Shown: piece by piece, positions 8,773-18,592 of the stretch
Layout: every line of letters starts with the position of its first letter
Position numbering within the stretch: the stretch's first letter is position 1
Source: Nostoc sp. S13
Lineage (GTDB): Bacteria; Cyanobacteriota; Cyanobacteriia; Cyanobacteriales; Nostocaceae
Reading direction: 5' to 3'
Assembly: GCF_029379315.1 (NCBI RefSeq)
Contig: NZ_JAQYWQ010000003.1
Location: forward strand, 62,001-126,000
DNA: 64,000 bases
Notes under the pieces: model-generated
The model's database searches: none
Told to the model about the DNA's origin: nothing
The model's input: the letters and a program-made list of their open reading frames with translations, nothing else
Made by a program: the position numbers and the translations under genes

Positions 8773-10293
8773 ATGAAAATTTTATTAGAACGACAGTCAC
8801 ACAAACCAATTTATTTGCAGATCCGAAATCGCATCAGTAGTTTGATTAAATCTGGCGCACTCAAAAGTGGCGATCGCCTCCCTTCTATCCGCTCTCTGGC
8901 AGAAAGTTTACAAGTTAACAAACTCACGATTATTGAAGCGTATAATGTTTTAGAAGCAGATGGGATTGTTTCTGCCCGTCAAGGTTCAGGATATTTTGTC
9001 AACAGCATTTCTCTAAAGAGCGCAAACTTAGAATCTACATTTGCTCCATCTCAAAATGTGATAATTACAAAACCAGGTAAGTGTTCTTTTTATGAGATGT
9101 ATACTCCACTGGTGCAAGCTCAAACGCAGCCAGGAATGATTAATTTTGGCTACGGTTATCCTCGTCCACCAAAAGATATCAACCTGATTGCCAGACGAGC
9201 ACTAAGACAAGAAGATACTGATATTTTCTTTCCTCACGAGATGCCTCAAGGACAACTAACTCTGTGCAGACAAATTGCCCAGATGCTAGTACATCAAGGA
9301 TTAGAGGTTTTTCCAGAAGATTTAATTATTACTAATGGCTCTCAGCAAGGGTTGTCATTAGCGATGAATTATTATGTAAAACCTGGTGATTGGGTAATTG
9401 TGGAAGCTCCCACCTATTATGGTGCAATCTCTATCTTAGAAAACTTAGGAACCAAGATTATTGGCATTCCCATGACTGCGGAGGGAATGAATTTAGATTT
9501 ATTAGAGCAATATCTACACAGCCACCGCCCGAAATTAATTTATACGATTAGTACCTTTCACAATCCGACTGGATTGACAACAACACAAACTCATCGTCAA
9601 CAATTGCTAGCGTTAGCGGAAAAATATGAGTGTCCAATTTTGGAAGATAATGCTTATGAAGGAATAAATTTCCAGGCTGTGCCAGCGCCAATTAAAGCTT
9701 TAGATAAAAATAATTTGGTGACTTACTTAAGCACTTTTTCTAAAACTTTAATGCCTGGTTTACGAGTGGGCTATATGGTAGTTACAGGTAAGCATTATCA
9801 AGCAATTATTGAGCGGAAGTTGCTCCATGACTTGCACACATCCAGTATTTCACAAACTATAGTTAGCGAATATCTCGCTTCAGGACATTACCGCCGTCAC
9901 CTCAGCCGACTTTGTACAGATAATCTGCAAAGTCGTAATACCATGCTGCAAGCTTTGGAGCGTTATTTTCCTGAAGAGATCCGGTGGACAGTTCCTACAG
10001 GAGGATTATTTCTCTGGGCGCAGTTACCAAATGATATTCCTATTGGAACAATTCGCAAGGAAGCCTTTGCACAAAATGTCTACCTGGCGTGCGGTTCGGC
10101 ATTTTTCCCCGATAAACAGGGTTATCCGGCGATGCGTCTAACTTTCTGTCTCCAGCAAGAGGAGATTGAGCAAGGTATTTCGATTGTGGGTAAGTTGCTG
10201 AAAAAGTATATTTCCAAAGGATGCGTAGATACAGAGCGGCTTGTCGTTAAACATCGCATATCTAATTATCAACCGCTTGTTCACAGTTCGTAG
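8773..10293 (+). CDS. MocR-type regulator: GntR winged helix fused to PLP aminotransferase domain
   Basis: A 506-residue protein. Residues ~1-75 form a GntR winged helix (PIYLQIRNRISSLI, GDRLPSIRSLAESL, VNKLTIIEAY). Residues ~115-480 form a fold-type I aminotransferase domain, with the PLP-binding Lys in STFSKTLMPGLRVGY and the GSQQGL and FHNPTG motifs. MocR proteins bind PLP and regulate amino-acid or vitamin genes, usually one next door; none is obvious here. The ATG at 8773 is preferred because the earlier ATG at 8749 lies in the terminal repeat of a MITE. The MITE may have replaced the native promoter or may supply one. Confidence 0.85.
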   Translation: MKILLERQSHKPIYLQIRNRISSLIKSGALKSGDRLPSIRSLAESLQVNKLTIIEAYNVLEADGIVSARQGSGYFVNSISLKSANLESTFAPSQNVIITKPGKCSFYEMYTPLVQAQTQPGMINFGYGYPRPPKDINLIARRALRQEDTDIFFPHEMPQGQLTLCRQIAQMLVHQGLEVFPEDLIITNGSQQGLSLAMNYYVKPGDWVIVEAPTYYGAISILENLGTKIIGIPMTAEGMNLDLLEQYLHSHRPKLIYTISTFHNPTGLTTTQTHRQQLLALAEKYECPILEDNAYEGINFQAVPAPIKALDKNNLVTYLSTFSKTLMPGLRVGYMVVTGKHYQAIIERKLLHDLHTSSISQTIVSEYLASGHYRRHLSRLCTDNLQSRNTMLQALERYFPEEIRWTVPTGGLFLWAQLPNDIPIGTIRKEAFAQNVYLACGSAFFPDKQGYPAMRLTFCLQQEEIEQGISIVGKLLKKYISKGCVDTERLVVKHRISNYQPLVHSS

Positions 10294-10654
10294 GTTATAC
10301 CAATTCTGTATGAAGATGCGCTAAACCATATTTAAGTACAAGAAAGAAAAACGAACCGCAAAGGACACAAAGAAAGAAAGAAGTTAAAAGGGTTTAGCGC
10401 AGTCTCACAAAGAAATGGTATTAGCACAACTGTCTTAAACTATTTAGCGCTGAAGGTGATTTATACAATGCACTACGTCTTGGCAATCATAAATTACCAC
10501 TCTATATTTGTTTTTGTAGCAGATCACTATTTCATTCAATGCAGCCATCTCAATTAAAAATACCTCATGTCCGTGGTTGACTTCAGCTAGGCCAGTTGAG
10601 CATTAGGTATTAAATTTACCAATTCTTGTTGTTCTACTAAGAGAATATAAGTAG
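10294..10654. other. Intergenic region, no gene seen
   Basis: Contains short dispersed repeats, such as a stretch with AACGAACCGCAAAGGACACA near 10350, and no reading frame that resembles protein. Confidence 0.4.
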
Positions 10655-10813
10655 TTATTTAAATTTCCAATTATACAAACCAGTAATAATGCGAGTTGCA
10701 CCTTGTGTAGGATCAATCAACGGTAATTTGATAGGCTTTTCGTATTTTAACTGTTCGCGCCCAAGATTCACTATCTTTACCACAGCAAGTTGAGGATTGA
10801 GGACTGGGAAAGG
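10655..10813 (-). pseudogene. Orphan 3' fragment of a coding sequence
   Basis: On the minus strand a frame reads FPVLNPQLAVVKIVNLG, then REQLKYEKPIKLPLIDPTQG and ATRIITGLYNWKFK before a TAA at 10655. The composition and alternating hydrophobic pattern look like real protein, but there is no start codon and an in-frame stop lies just upstream (~10815). I do not recognise the family. It is most likely the C-terminal tail of a lost gene. Confidence 0.45.
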
Positions 10814-11164
10814 ATTATTTTAATCCGAATTCCTAATCTCTGATTCCTAATTCAAACAAAGAATTTTATCCGTGAAAAAAGTAAAATACTACGAGTTTTG
10901 CGTGAGTATAGCCTTCCCCAGGCATCACGTCTGGATACAATGCCTTAGTATTTATAGCGATTTTTGTTTGGATGCAATAGGCAATGCCCAATACTCTTTT
11001 TTCTAAAGTTCATCAAATTTTTAGAAATAAAAAGTTTGAGTGGGGTTCTGAAAGAGCTAAAGTTTTGTTAAGATGCAATTGTTAGCAGTTTCTCAACGAA
11101 ATTCACCTATCGGGGTGTGGAGAAATAAAAAGTACTAGCAGCACAAATTTCAAAAGGTGAAGCA
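10814..11164. other. Leader region of the small membrane protein and TerB
   Basis: No gene. It includes TATAGCGATTTTTGTTTGGA at about 10956, a relative of the repeat at 4641. The last 60 bases before 11165 probably hold the promoter and end with AAGGTGA six bases before the ATG. Confidence 0.4.
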
Positions 11165-11302
11165 ATGACCACCTATATTTTTTTCGATGAAGCCCTACGA
11201 ATGCTTACCAATGCCTACTTGATGTCAGGAGTACTGTTAATAGCAGTTTCTGGTATAGGTTTGGCGGTAATTGAAACAATAGAAAAGGCAGGAGAACCCT
11301 AA
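11165..11302 (+). CDS. 45-residue single-pass membrane miniprotein
   Basis: Begins with ATG at 11165 after a good ribosome-binding site (AAGGTGA). The product starts MTTYIFFDEALRML, has one hydrophobic segment YLMSGVLLIAVSGIGLAVI, and ends ETIEKAGEP. One acidic or amphipathic end precedes a single transmembrane helix. I know no family name. It precedes the TerB-domain gene on the same strand by 177 bases, so the two may be linked. The support is the ribosome-binding site plus a clean membrane segment. Confidence 0.5.
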   Translation: MTTYIFFDEALRMLTNAYLMSGVLLIAVSGIGLAVIETIEKAGEP

Positions 11303-11479
11303 GTTTACAGGTGGCAGTGTAGTTATTGCCAAAAACCATTGGGTGCAAGTGTTCGCCGTGGCAAAATCCTGGGAACACTAAGGCATGAAAGTCTCACAGC
11401 GTTGCAGTCTTACCTGGAAATCCACCAAATGCACAGGTAACTCTACCGCTATTGAGACCCTAAGTAAGGAGTTACTACA

Positions 11480-11926
11480 ATGGGTCTATTCGACGCTGTG
11501 TTGGGCACAGAAAGCCAAACGCAAGCAGCACTCAATCCAGAGGAAGCTTTTGCTGTCATTATCTTGGTGGCAACAGCCTCAGACGGTTATCTTTCAGTTG
11601 AGCAAGCAAATTCTATCATCTCTGTGCTGTCCCGGATGAAACTTTTTAAAAGTTATCCCCATGAAATGATGAACAGGCTGTTTGAAAAAATCTTGGGCAT
11701 TTTCCAGGGTGATGGTTTTAATCCTTTATTTGATGCAGCAAAAGATTCTCTATCTCAAGACTTGCGGGAAGCAGCCTTTGCAGTAGTGACCGATTTAGTC
11801 CTAGCTGAAGGCATTCTACCTGAAGAAGAAAAAAACTTCTTAAATGATTTATATCAAGCATTAGGTGTTTCTAATGAGATAGCAATACAAATTGTGCAAG
11901 TAATCTTGATTAAAAACCGGGGATAG
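11480..11926 (+). CDS. TerB-domain (tellurite-resistance type) protein
   Basis: A 148-residue all-helical protein of the TerB family. Signature features are LNPEEAFAVIILVATASDG near residues 17-36 and VVTDLVLAEGILPEEEKNFL near 103-122, each carrying an acidic A-x-x-D/E-G turn that binds metal in TerB proteins. TerB-like proteins are cytosolic or membrane-associated helical bundles, often linked to metal or stress responses; the cellular role in cyanobacteria is not established. The ATG at 11480 follows AAGGAG at 11466-11471, which supports the start. A strong terminator follows at 11979. Confidence 0.78.
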   Translation: MGLFDAVLGTESQTQAALNPEEAFAVIILVATASDGYLSVEQANSIISVLSRMKLFKSYPHEMMNRLFEKILGIFQGDGFNPLFDAAKDSLSQDLREAAFAVVTDLVLAEGILPEEEKNFLNDLYQALGVSNEIAIQIVQVILIKNRG

Positions 11927-11978
11927 GGCGATAGAAGATATGCCTAATTAAACTATATAAATAGCTTATAAACAAACC

Positions 11979-12014
11979 GTGCCAAAGAAGCCTGACTCCT
12001 TTGGCACTATTTTT
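11979..12014 (+). terminator. Rho-independent terminator after the TerB gene
   Basis: GTGCCAAAG (11979-11987) pairs perfectly with CTTTGGCAC (11999-12007), with an 11-base loop, followed by TATTTTT. The remaining bases to 12317 hold no gene. Confidence 0.8.
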
Positions 12015-12317
12015 GGTGTTATTGTGACAAGGCTGAGATTGCCGACTTTTTCAAGAAGTCGTAAATCTTGTTGTTGAATGCAGTATTGTGTCATAATCCG
12101 ATTTTATCAAACAGAATTCAGGAGCCAGAATTCACTTGGGTATTTTGTGCGACTGGTGGATGAATAAACGGCATTTTTGCACCCCCACCAAATTTTCTTG
12201 TTTTGTGGTCAACAAGAAAGTGGCGGGTCTGAATTCCCCACTGATTGCATTCTGACTCCTGAATTCTGACTTCTGAATTCTTCTTCAAAATTTTGAACTT
12301 TAAATTGTGAATTACTT

Positions 12318-13673
12318 ATGTGTTGTTCTGCCACCCTAACTCAACTGGCTGAAGTTATTTTGGCCCGGACTGTAAACTTATCTGAAACTGCTTTAACACA
12401 AGTAAGTAGCGGTATACAAACAGATAGCCGTACCCTAAAGCCGGGTGAAGTATTTGTCGCTTTGCGAGGCGATAAGTTTGATGGACATGAATTTCTGGCA
12501 ACTGCGATCGCAAAGGGTGCAATAGCTGCAATTGTAGATTTTGAATACGAAAATCCTGGATTTCCGATATTACAGGTAAAAGACACCCTCAAGGCATATC
12601 AACAAATTGGCAGATGGTGGCGCGATCGCTTTAACATTCCTGTAATTGGCATAACAGGTTCTGTGGGCAAAACTACAACCAAAGAATTGATCGCCGCAGT
12701 TTTAGGAACAAAGGGACGAGTTCACAAAACTTATGAAAATTATAATAATGAAATTGGTGTCCCGAAAACTCTCCTAGAACTTGGCGCAGAAGATGACTAC
12801 GCCGTGATTGAAATGGCGATGCGGGGTAGAGGACAAATTGCCGAACTGACGCAAATAGCACGTCCAACAATCGGAGTGATTACCAATGTGGGGACGGCGC
12901 ATATTGAGTTACTGGGTTGCGAAGAAGCGATCGCTGAGGCAAAATGTGAGTTATTAGCCGAAATGTCTGCTGATAGTGTGGCAATTCTCAACCACGACAA
13001 TCCCCTATTAATGGCCACAGCAGCGAAAGTTTGGCATGGAGAAGTTTTGACTTACGGCTTTTCTGGTGGGGATATCCAAGGGCAATTAATTGATAACGAG
13101 ACTGTGGAAGTCGCAGGAATCCAACTACCCTTGCCGCTACCTGGTCGTCACAATGCAACTAATTTCTTAGCAGCTTTAGCGGTGGCAAAGGTGTTGGGAA
13201 TCGATTGGGCAAGCCTGAAAGCAGGTGTGGTGGTGAATATGCCCACAGGGCGATCGCAGCGATTTACCTTACCCAATGACGTGGTAATCTTAGATGAAAC
13301 TTATAATGCAGCACCAGAAGCGATGATCGCAGCGTTGCAATTATTGGCAGACACACCCGGAAAGCGGAAGATTGCCGTATTGGGTGCAATGAAAGAATTG
13401 GGAGAGCGATCGCAGCAGTTGCACCAGCGAGTCGGAGAAACAGTGCGAAAGTTGGATTTAGACGGCTTGTTGGTTTTGGTAGATGGACAAGATGCCGAAG
13501 CCATCGCCATTAGTGCCAAAGGTATTCCATCGGAGTGCTTTGCAACTCATGCTGATTTGGTGTCTAGGTTGAAAACATTTGTGCAAGCAGGCGATCGTTT
13601 ATTGTTCAAAGCCGCCCATTCCGTGGGACTAGATCGGGTAGTCAATCAGTTACGTGCAGAATTTCCCAAATGA
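12318..13673 (+). CDS. murF: UDP-N-acetylmuramoyl-tripeptide--D-alanyl-D-alanine ligase MurF
   Basis: A 451-residue Mur ligase, the usual MurF length. Residues ~25-90 form the N-terminal UDP-binding domain (SSGIQTDSRTLKPGEVFVAL). The ATP-binding P-loop is ITGSVGKTTTKEL at ~112-124, followed by YNNEIGVPKTLL and the AMRGRGQI motif typical of MurF. The C-terminal domain includes DETYNAAPEAM and LGAMKELG. MurF adds D-Ala-D-Ala to the UDP-MurNAc-tripeptide in the cytosol, the last soluble step of peptidoglycan precursor synthesis. Its stop overlaps the start of the next acetyltransferase (ATGA), so the two are translated together. Confidence 0.95.
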   Translation: MCCSATLTQLAEVILARTVNLSETALTQVSSGIQTDSRTLKPGEVFVALRGDKFDGHEFLATAIAKGAIAAIVDFEYENPGFPILQVKDTLKAYQQIGRWWRDRFNIPVIGITGSVGKTTTKELIAAVLGTKGRVHKTYENYNNEIGVPKTLLELGAEDDYAVIEMAMRGRGQIAELTQIARPTIGVITNVGTAHIELLGCEEAIAEAKCELLAEMSADSVAILNHDNPLLMATAAKVWHGEVLTYGFSGGDIQGQLIDNETVEVAGIQLPLPLPGRHNATNFLAALAVAKVLGIDWASLKAGVVVNMPTGRSQRFTLPNDVVILDETYNAAPEAMIAALQLLADTPGKRKIAVLGAMKELGERSQQLHQRVGETVRKLDLDGLLVLVDGQDAEAIAISAKGIPSECFATHADLVSRLKTFVQAGDRLLFKAAHSVGLDRVVNQLRAEFPK

Positions 13674-14215
13674 TACCGCTAGAAACCCAACGTCTCAGAC
13701 TGCGAGACTTTGTAGAATCAGATTGGCAAGCGGTTCATAAATACGCTAGCGATCGTGAAGTTGTGCGTTATTTGACCTTTGGCCCTAATAGTGAAGAAGA
13801 TACTAAAAATTTTTTGCAAAGAGAGATTTCATTGCAAGGCGAAGAACCCCGTCAGCATTTTGCCTTGGCAGTGACTTTAAAACCCCAAAAGCAATTAATT
13901 GGTATCTGTCGCATATCTGTTCAGGATACTGGCAATAAAACAGGCTCTATTGGATACTGTTTTACTAAAGAATTTTGGGGACAAGGATATGCAACTGAAG
14001 CTGTAAAAGCAGTTGGATCATTTGGTTTTCAAAAGTTAGACTTACATCGCATCTTTGCAACTTGTCACGCAGAAAACATTCCCTCAGCAAGAGTTCTGCA
14101 AAAAATTGGAATGCAACAGGAAGGGTATTTGCGAGAACACCATTGGATTAAGGGAGAATGGCGAGACTCTTGGCTATATGCCATCCTTGAACATGAATGG
14201 AGAGGCCTCAAATGA
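13670..14215 (+). CDS. RimJ/RimL-type GNAT acetyltransferase
   Basis: A 181-residue Acetyltransf_3 (RimJ-like) protein. It starts LETQRLRLRDFVESDW, the usual N-terminal strand of this group. The acetyl-CoA loop is GYCFTKEFWGQGYATEAV (GQGYAT), and the C-terminal half has HAENIPSARVLQKIGMQQEG, the standard N-x-x-S-x-x-V-L-x-K-x-G helix. These proteins acetylate protein N-termini, amino acids or antibiotics; the substrate is unknown. Overlap with murF by four bases indicates translational coupling. Confidence 0.82.
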   Translation: MIPLETQRLRLRDFVESDWQAVHKYASDREVVRYLTFGPNSEEDTKNFLQREISLQGEEPRQHFALAVTLKPQKQLIGICRISVQDTGNKTGSIGYCFTKEFWGQGYATEAVKAVGSFGFQKLDLHRIFATCHAENIPSARVLQKIGMQQEGYLREHHWIKGEWRDSWLYAILEHEWRGLK

Positions 14216-14255
14216 TGATTTTCTAAAAATCTTACCAATAGATGGTTGATAGACT

Positions 14256-14585
14256 TCAGTTGGAAAGACTAGGGCTGTTAATGTAGTATCTTTGAAAAAT
14301 AATAGCAGCCAAATTAGTCACTAAACAGGTGATTGCTAGCCACAGCAAGATATAAGTAGGAGCCATCACCACGCCAATCATGAACCAAGTGTATACGTGC
14401 AGTATCATTACAGAAGCGAAAAAGCTGGCAATTCCAGCAGATTGCCACACTTGATGTGATGGGCGACGTAACGCTACCAGGCTCATCGTTAAAATTGTGA
14501 CAAGCAAATTCGCTGGTACGAGAAATGCACAAATACTTATGCAGTTGCCACGAGAGAACTCAACTAAGGTGTTAAAATCGAGCAT
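14256..14585 (-). CDS. Small integral membrane protein, unknown function
   Basis: A 109-residue protein with three hydrophobic segments (about residues 17-38, 50-75 and 77-98). No domain is recognised. It starts with ATG at 14585. It converges on the acetyltransferase gene and is not part of its operon. Confidence 0.45.
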   Translation of the reverse strand: MLDFNTLVEFSRGNCISICAFLVPANLLVTILTMSLVALRRPSHQVWQSAGIASFFASVMILHVYTWFMIGVVMAPTYILLWLAITCLVTNLAAIIFQRYYINSPSLSN

Positions 14586-14785
14586 TAATTTCTTGGGATA
14601 GATGTTAGCTTTTTAAGAATTTAATTTATTTTAAGATAACGAAATCTATATTAATATATGAGTGAGTAATCACTTTGCAAATATAACATAAATTAAACTA
14701 TCTAGTTAGGTTTTGATACTACCAATAGTTAGTTAATTATAAAGATTTTGGATAAGTAGGGTGGAAAACACCCACCCTAGCTGAA

Positions 14786-15187
14786 TTAACCCGGTAAAAT
14801 CACTGTATCGATAACGTGTACCACACCATTATCAGCTTCGATATCTGCTGCTAAAACTGTGGCATTTTTAACTTCAAAACCATCAGAAGAATCAATTTTA
14901 ATCGGTGAACCTTCCACAGAATTAACCGTACCGAGTTGTGCCAAATCAGCTTGTAGCAGCTTTCCTGGAACGACATGATACTTTAAAATCCGCGTTAGCT
15001 GGGGAATATTCTGTAACAGAGTTTGGATAGTTCCTGCTGGTAGCTTGGCAAAAGCATCGTCATTTGGTGCAAAGACAGTGAATGGGCCAGGACTTTTTAA
15101 TGTTTCTACTAAATCAGCAGCTTGTACAGCCGCTACCAGTGTTTTGAAAGACTCAGCCCTAACTGCAATATCAACAATATCAGCCAT
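14786..15187 (-). CDS. Fasciclin-domain protein
   Basis: A 133-residue protein that is a single fasciclin (FAS1) domain. The FAS1 boxes are visible: [14 protein letters not shown] (H1 box), [11 protein letters not shown], and the YH-related end [13 protein letters not shown]. There is no signal peptide, so unlike many FAS1 proteins it appears to be cytosolic, as in several short cyanobacterial homologues. FAS1 domains mediate adhesion or binding; the specific role is unknown. Confidence 0.85.
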   Translation of the reverse strand: MADIVDIAVRAESFKTLVAAVQAADLVETLKSPGPFTVFAPNDDAFAKLPAGTIQTLLQNIPQLTRILKYHVVPGKLLQADLAQLGTVNSVEGSPIKIDSSDGFEVKNATVLAADIEADNGVVHVIDTVILPG

Positions 15188-15708
15188 ATATTTTACCTAA
15201 ATCTCTGCAAAAGATATTAAAGAATAATAAACCTATTTTAAGTTTTATTAAACCAAATAAAACTCATTGCTTTGCAAGTAGTAGATGTTTGATAAACACG
15301 CCTGCGCTACCGGTTTATTGAGGAAACTGAGTTTCTAACTCTTCTTTAGCTCCTGAGCAGCATCAGTAAGTGAATTTTAAGAGTATAAATAATATAAATG
15401 TGTGTTTTTTGCTATTCAAAGCGAATAATCTCCCTAAATGCTTGACTACAGTAAGTTTCGTTCCAAATACAAAAATAATATTTATCCCGATTTAGTGTAA
15501 TTGCTGACACCATTACCAAAATGAGTTACAAATGAGCAGTCATTGACTTCAAAAGTGAACATCTAGTCAAGACAGATGAAAATTATTGGTTAGGAAAAAT
15601 TCTTCTTTTCCAAAGGCAGTAGCAGCCAGGGTTATTCATGTCTAAGCTATTCGTTCATTTTCATATCCGCATTCAACAAACCATAATATCTTTAGGAGAC
15701 ACTAACTC
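15188..15708. other. Intergenic region, no gene seen
   Basis: About 520 bases of AT-rich sequence. Its last 20 bases hold TTTAGGAGAC, the ribosome-binding site for the ferritin-like protein gene. Nothing else is supported. Confidence 0.4.
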
Positions 15709-16350
15709 ATGGATCAAAACCGTTTAAGCAAAAATTCCTCTCGCCGTGAGCTAATAGTGAGTGGGGCACTCGGTGGTATAGCGACTGCGTTAGGTTTACC
15801 GCTGATTGCTGAGAAGGCTGATGCTCGGACAACAACTTCTGGGCGAAACGATATAAAAATTCTGAACAATGCTCTTTATTACGAACATCAGGCAATTTGG
15901 GCTTATAGTGCTGCTGCTGGCAAACTAACTAGTACTGAGGTTGGCAAAGCTGTTTTGGCCCTAGCGCTCCGCAACCAAGCTGATCATAAAAATCATCGAG
16001 ATGCTTTAGCAGCTACGATCGCTAGTTTGGGGGGAACTCCACTAAAAACACAGTCTAGCTATGATCTTTCATCATACATAAAAAACGGTGAGGGAAACTT
16101 GGATAGCGATGTGAATATTGCCAAGCTGGCTTTAGGTTTGGAGACTGATGCTGCGATCGCCTATACCCAAGAAATTGCTAACTTGAAAACTCCAAAATTG
16201 ATTACTGTTGGGGCGAGTATCGGCTCTACTGAGGCTGCCCATGCTGCGGCTATTCGTGCCACTTTCAAAGCCCTCGGAGTGAATCTCGAAATCGTACCAG
16301 CGTCTTTTGTTAGCCTCGAAAATCGTCAAGCCTGGGTACTGAAGGTATAG
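15709..16350 (+). CDS. Ferritin-like domain protein with Tat-type leader
   Basis: A 213-residue protein. The leader has SRRELIVSGALGGIATAL followed by an ADA cleavage-like site, a twin-arginine export signal. The mature part contains a four-helix ferritin-like bundle: LNNALYYEHQAIWAYSAA, ALRNQADHKNHRDALAATI, LGLETDAAIAYTQEIANL and ASIGSTEAAHAAAIRATF carry the E/E-x-x-H-type metal ligands of the two helix pairs. It is probably a periplasmic or thylakoid-lumen protein with a di-iron site or a role in oxidative stress. The substrate is unknown. AGGAG seven bases before the ATG supports the start. Confidence 0.75.
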   Translation: MDQNRLSKNSSRRELIVSGALGGIATALGLPLIAEKADARTTTSGRNDIKILNNALYYEHQAIWAYSAAAGKLTSTEVGKAVLALALRNQADHKNHRDALAATIASLGGTPLKTQSSYDLSSYIKNGEGNLDSDVNIAKLALGLETDAAIAYTQEIANLKTPKLITVGASIGSTEAAHAAAIRATFKALGVNLEIVPASFVSLENRQAWVLKV

Positions 16351-16393
16351 ATAGGGAATGGGGAGATGAGGAAATCTCAATACCCCATGCCGA

Positions 16394-17710
16394 TTAATTA
16401 TGATTAGCTTTCCAGTTTGCTAGATCAGTTAAAGAGCGATCGCGGTAACGTCCGTAACGCTCTTGTTTACTTTTGATTTTCGCACCGAGTTCGGGAAAAA
16501 TCCCAAAGTTGGGCGGCATTGGTTGGAAATGCTTTGGCGAAGCGGAACTAATAAATTCCAATAACGCACCCATCATTGTTGTCGGTGGTAAAACCAAAGG
16601 TTCTTTACCCAAAGCTAATCTTGCTGCATTAATTCCCGCCAAGCAACCACCGGCAGCCGCAGCAGTGTAGCCTTCAGTACCAATCAACTGTCCAGCTGCT
16701 AACAATGTCGGACGCTCTTTAAATTGCAGCGTCGGATGCATTAGTTGGGGAGCATTAATAAAAGTGTTGCGGTGCATCACTCCCAGCCGGACAAACTCTG
16801 CCTTTTCCAAACTTGGAATTAGCTGAAATATTCGCTTTTGCTCACCCCAGCGCAGGTTAGTTTGAAATCCTACCATATTCCACAGTTGACCGGCTTTATC
16901 TTCTTGTCGCAACTGCACCACAGCATAAGGACGTTCCCCGGTGCGAGTATCTGACAATCCCACTGGCTTTAGGGGGCCGTAGCGCATGGTATCTTCTCCC
17001 CTTTGTGCTAGTTCTTCTATGGGTAAACAAGCTTCAAAAAATTTCGCCGTTTCCCGTTCAAAATCTTTAAGTTCTGTTTGTTCAGCTTTACAAAGTTCTT
17101 CTCGAAACTGCAAGTACTGCTCTTTATTCATTGGGCAGTTGAGATAAGCGGCTTCACCTTTGTCATAACGTGATGCCATAAAAGCAACGTCACGGTTAAT
17201 CGATTCTCCCACAATAATCGGACTAGCCGCATCAAAAAAGCTGAGGTATTCCATCCCGGTAAAGCGGCGCAAATCTTCTGCTAAGTCGGGACTAGTTAAA
17301 GGCCCAGTCGCCAAAACCACAATTCCTTCTGGAATCGCAGAGACTTCACCCCGGCGAAATTCAATTAAAGGATGGCTAGCTAAAGTTTGAGTCAAGTCTT
17401 GGCCAAATTGTCCCCTGTCTACAGCTAGCGCCCCACCAGCAGGTACGGCGTGTTCATCAGCTTTCGAGATGACGATAGAAGCCAGTTGGCGTAATTCTTC
17501 GTGCAATAATCCTGCTGCGCGATCGCTTGCCATTGCCCCAAAGGAATTACTACATACTAATTCTGCTAAATCTTCTGTATGATGAGCAGGACTAAATCGC
17601 TTTGGACGCATTTCATGCAGAATTACAGGCACTCCAGCTTGGGCTATTTGCCAAGCTGCTTCTGTCCCAGCTAGTCCACCTCCAATCACTTGTATCGGTT
17701 GTTGTTCCAT
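16394..17710 (-). CDS. trmFO: Folate-dependent tRNA (m5U54) methyltransferase TrmFO
   Basis: A 438-residue flavoprotein. The FAD-binding loop is [16 protein letters not shown] at the N-terminus, followed by [13 protein letters not shown], the TrmFO-specific [10 protein letters not shown] carrying a conserved Cys, and [11 protein letters not shown] carrying the second Cys. The C-terminus holds [20 protein letters not shown]. TrmFO uses methylenetetrahydrofolate and FADH2 to make 5-methyluridine at tRNA position 54. The frame opens 14 codons earlier, but [12 protein letters not shown] at 17710 places the FAD motif at the usual distance from the start. Confidence 0.95.
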   Translation of the reverse strand: MEQQPIQVIGGGLAGTEAAWQIAQAGVPVILHEMRPKRFSPAHHTEDLAELVCSNSFGAMASDRAAGLLHEELRQLASIVISKADEHAVPAGGALAVDRGQFGQDLTQTLASHPLIEFRRGEVSAIPEGIVVLATGPLTSPDLAEDLRRFTGMEYLSFFDAASPIIVGESINRDVAFMASRYDKGEAAYLNCPMNKEQYLQFREELCKAEQTELKDFERETAKFFEACLPIEELAQRGEDTMRYGPLKPVGLSDTRTGERPYAVVQLRQEDKAGQLWNMVGFQTNLRWGEQKRIFQLIPSLEKAEFVRLGVMHRNTFINAPQLMHPTLQFKERPTLLAAGQLIGTEGYTAAAAGGCLAGINAARLALGKEPLVLPPTTMMGALLEFISSASPKHFQPMPPNFGIFPELGAKIKSKQERYGRYRDRSLTDLANWKANHN

Positions 17711-18061
17711 AGTTAAATTTTTAGTTCCTATATCATAAGTATCGATCAGCATCAGCGCTAGGACACATCAACCAACAAATAAGGCGTTTTAGACATAGCC
17801 AGTAGCGGCAGCATAACGCACCATCAACAGTAGCAATTACAAATTATCTGTGTCAATTCCCTTTTGTTTGAGCTATTCCCGCCAGCAGCCCCACACCGTC
17901 CTGTTCGCGGAGCGTCTCGAAGAGCACTTTAGTTAACATCAAAAGCCCCAACTCTTGGAGACGCTACACGAACGGGGAAGTCAAAAGTCACTGCCCCGTC
18001 GCTTAGGGCATTGGGCATTGATAACTTCTTCCCCATGCCCCATGCCCCATTCCCCATACCC

Positions 18062-18096
18062 AAAAACTCCACCCACAAGGGGATGGAGTTTTTTAT
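18062..18096 (+). terminator. Terminator-like hairpin with T-run
   Basis: AACTCCACCC pairs with GGGATGGAGTT around a short loop, with A-run before and T-run (TTTTTTA) after, so it could act in either direction. It is the only terminator candidate downstream of the repeat block. Confidence 0.55.
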
Positions 18097-18199
18097 TTCT
18101 GGTCACACTCACTTCTTCAAGGAACCGGGTAGCTGCTTAGGTGTTCGTTCATTCAATCTAACTTCAGAGGATGTTTGAAAAGTCATAAAGTATATAAAA

Positions 18200-18230
18200 A
18201 ACCCCCATTCCCTACTAGGGAATGGGGGTT
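18200..18230. repeat. Perfect 14-bp inverted repeat
   Basis: AACCCCCATTCCCT (18200-18213) and its exact complement (18217-18230) are separated by ACT. A-run before, no long T-run after. It is a stable hairpin of unknown role, possibly a terminator read on the minus strand. Confidence 0.6.
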
Positions 18231-18592
18231 AGGTTTGGGAAGCTTTGATGTTACCAAAAATACTTTTCAAACCTCTCAGATCGACTTTATCCAAAATTAA
18301 GAACTTGTTTTCTTTATCCGGCAAAAACCCTGGCTTTTTAGCAAATACTTTTTCCACGTCACAGATTATCGATAAGTTCAAAAAGTAAAACTACTGTCCC
18401 GCAAAGATTACAGCGATAACTTGAGCGTTGCGAAAAAAATGGATAAAGTCGAGATCATGGCTAATCTTAAAGAAGCACAGAATAACTGTATTTTATATAG
18501 AGATGTCGAGAGGTTGTCACGAATTTTTGCAAATTACCCACATTCATAAAAGTCATTAATATCACCTGAAAAACAATTAAATTAGAGTATCT

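Larger units (their letters stand above)
17711..18592. other. Intergenic region with heptamer repeats and hairpins
   Basis: No gene supported. It holds a CCCCATG/CCCATTC heptamer block (18018-18060), two strong hairpins (annotated separately), and otherwise AT-rich filler. Confidence 0.5.

Noticed and set aside
17955-18140. 61-codon frame after trmFO
   Set aside because: Encodes low-complexity PMPHSPYPK from heptamer repeats and a terminator-like hairpin.
18200-18230. CRISPR-like palindrome AACCCCCATTCCCT
   Set aside because: Single hairpin with no repeats and spacers; not like known CRISPR repeats.
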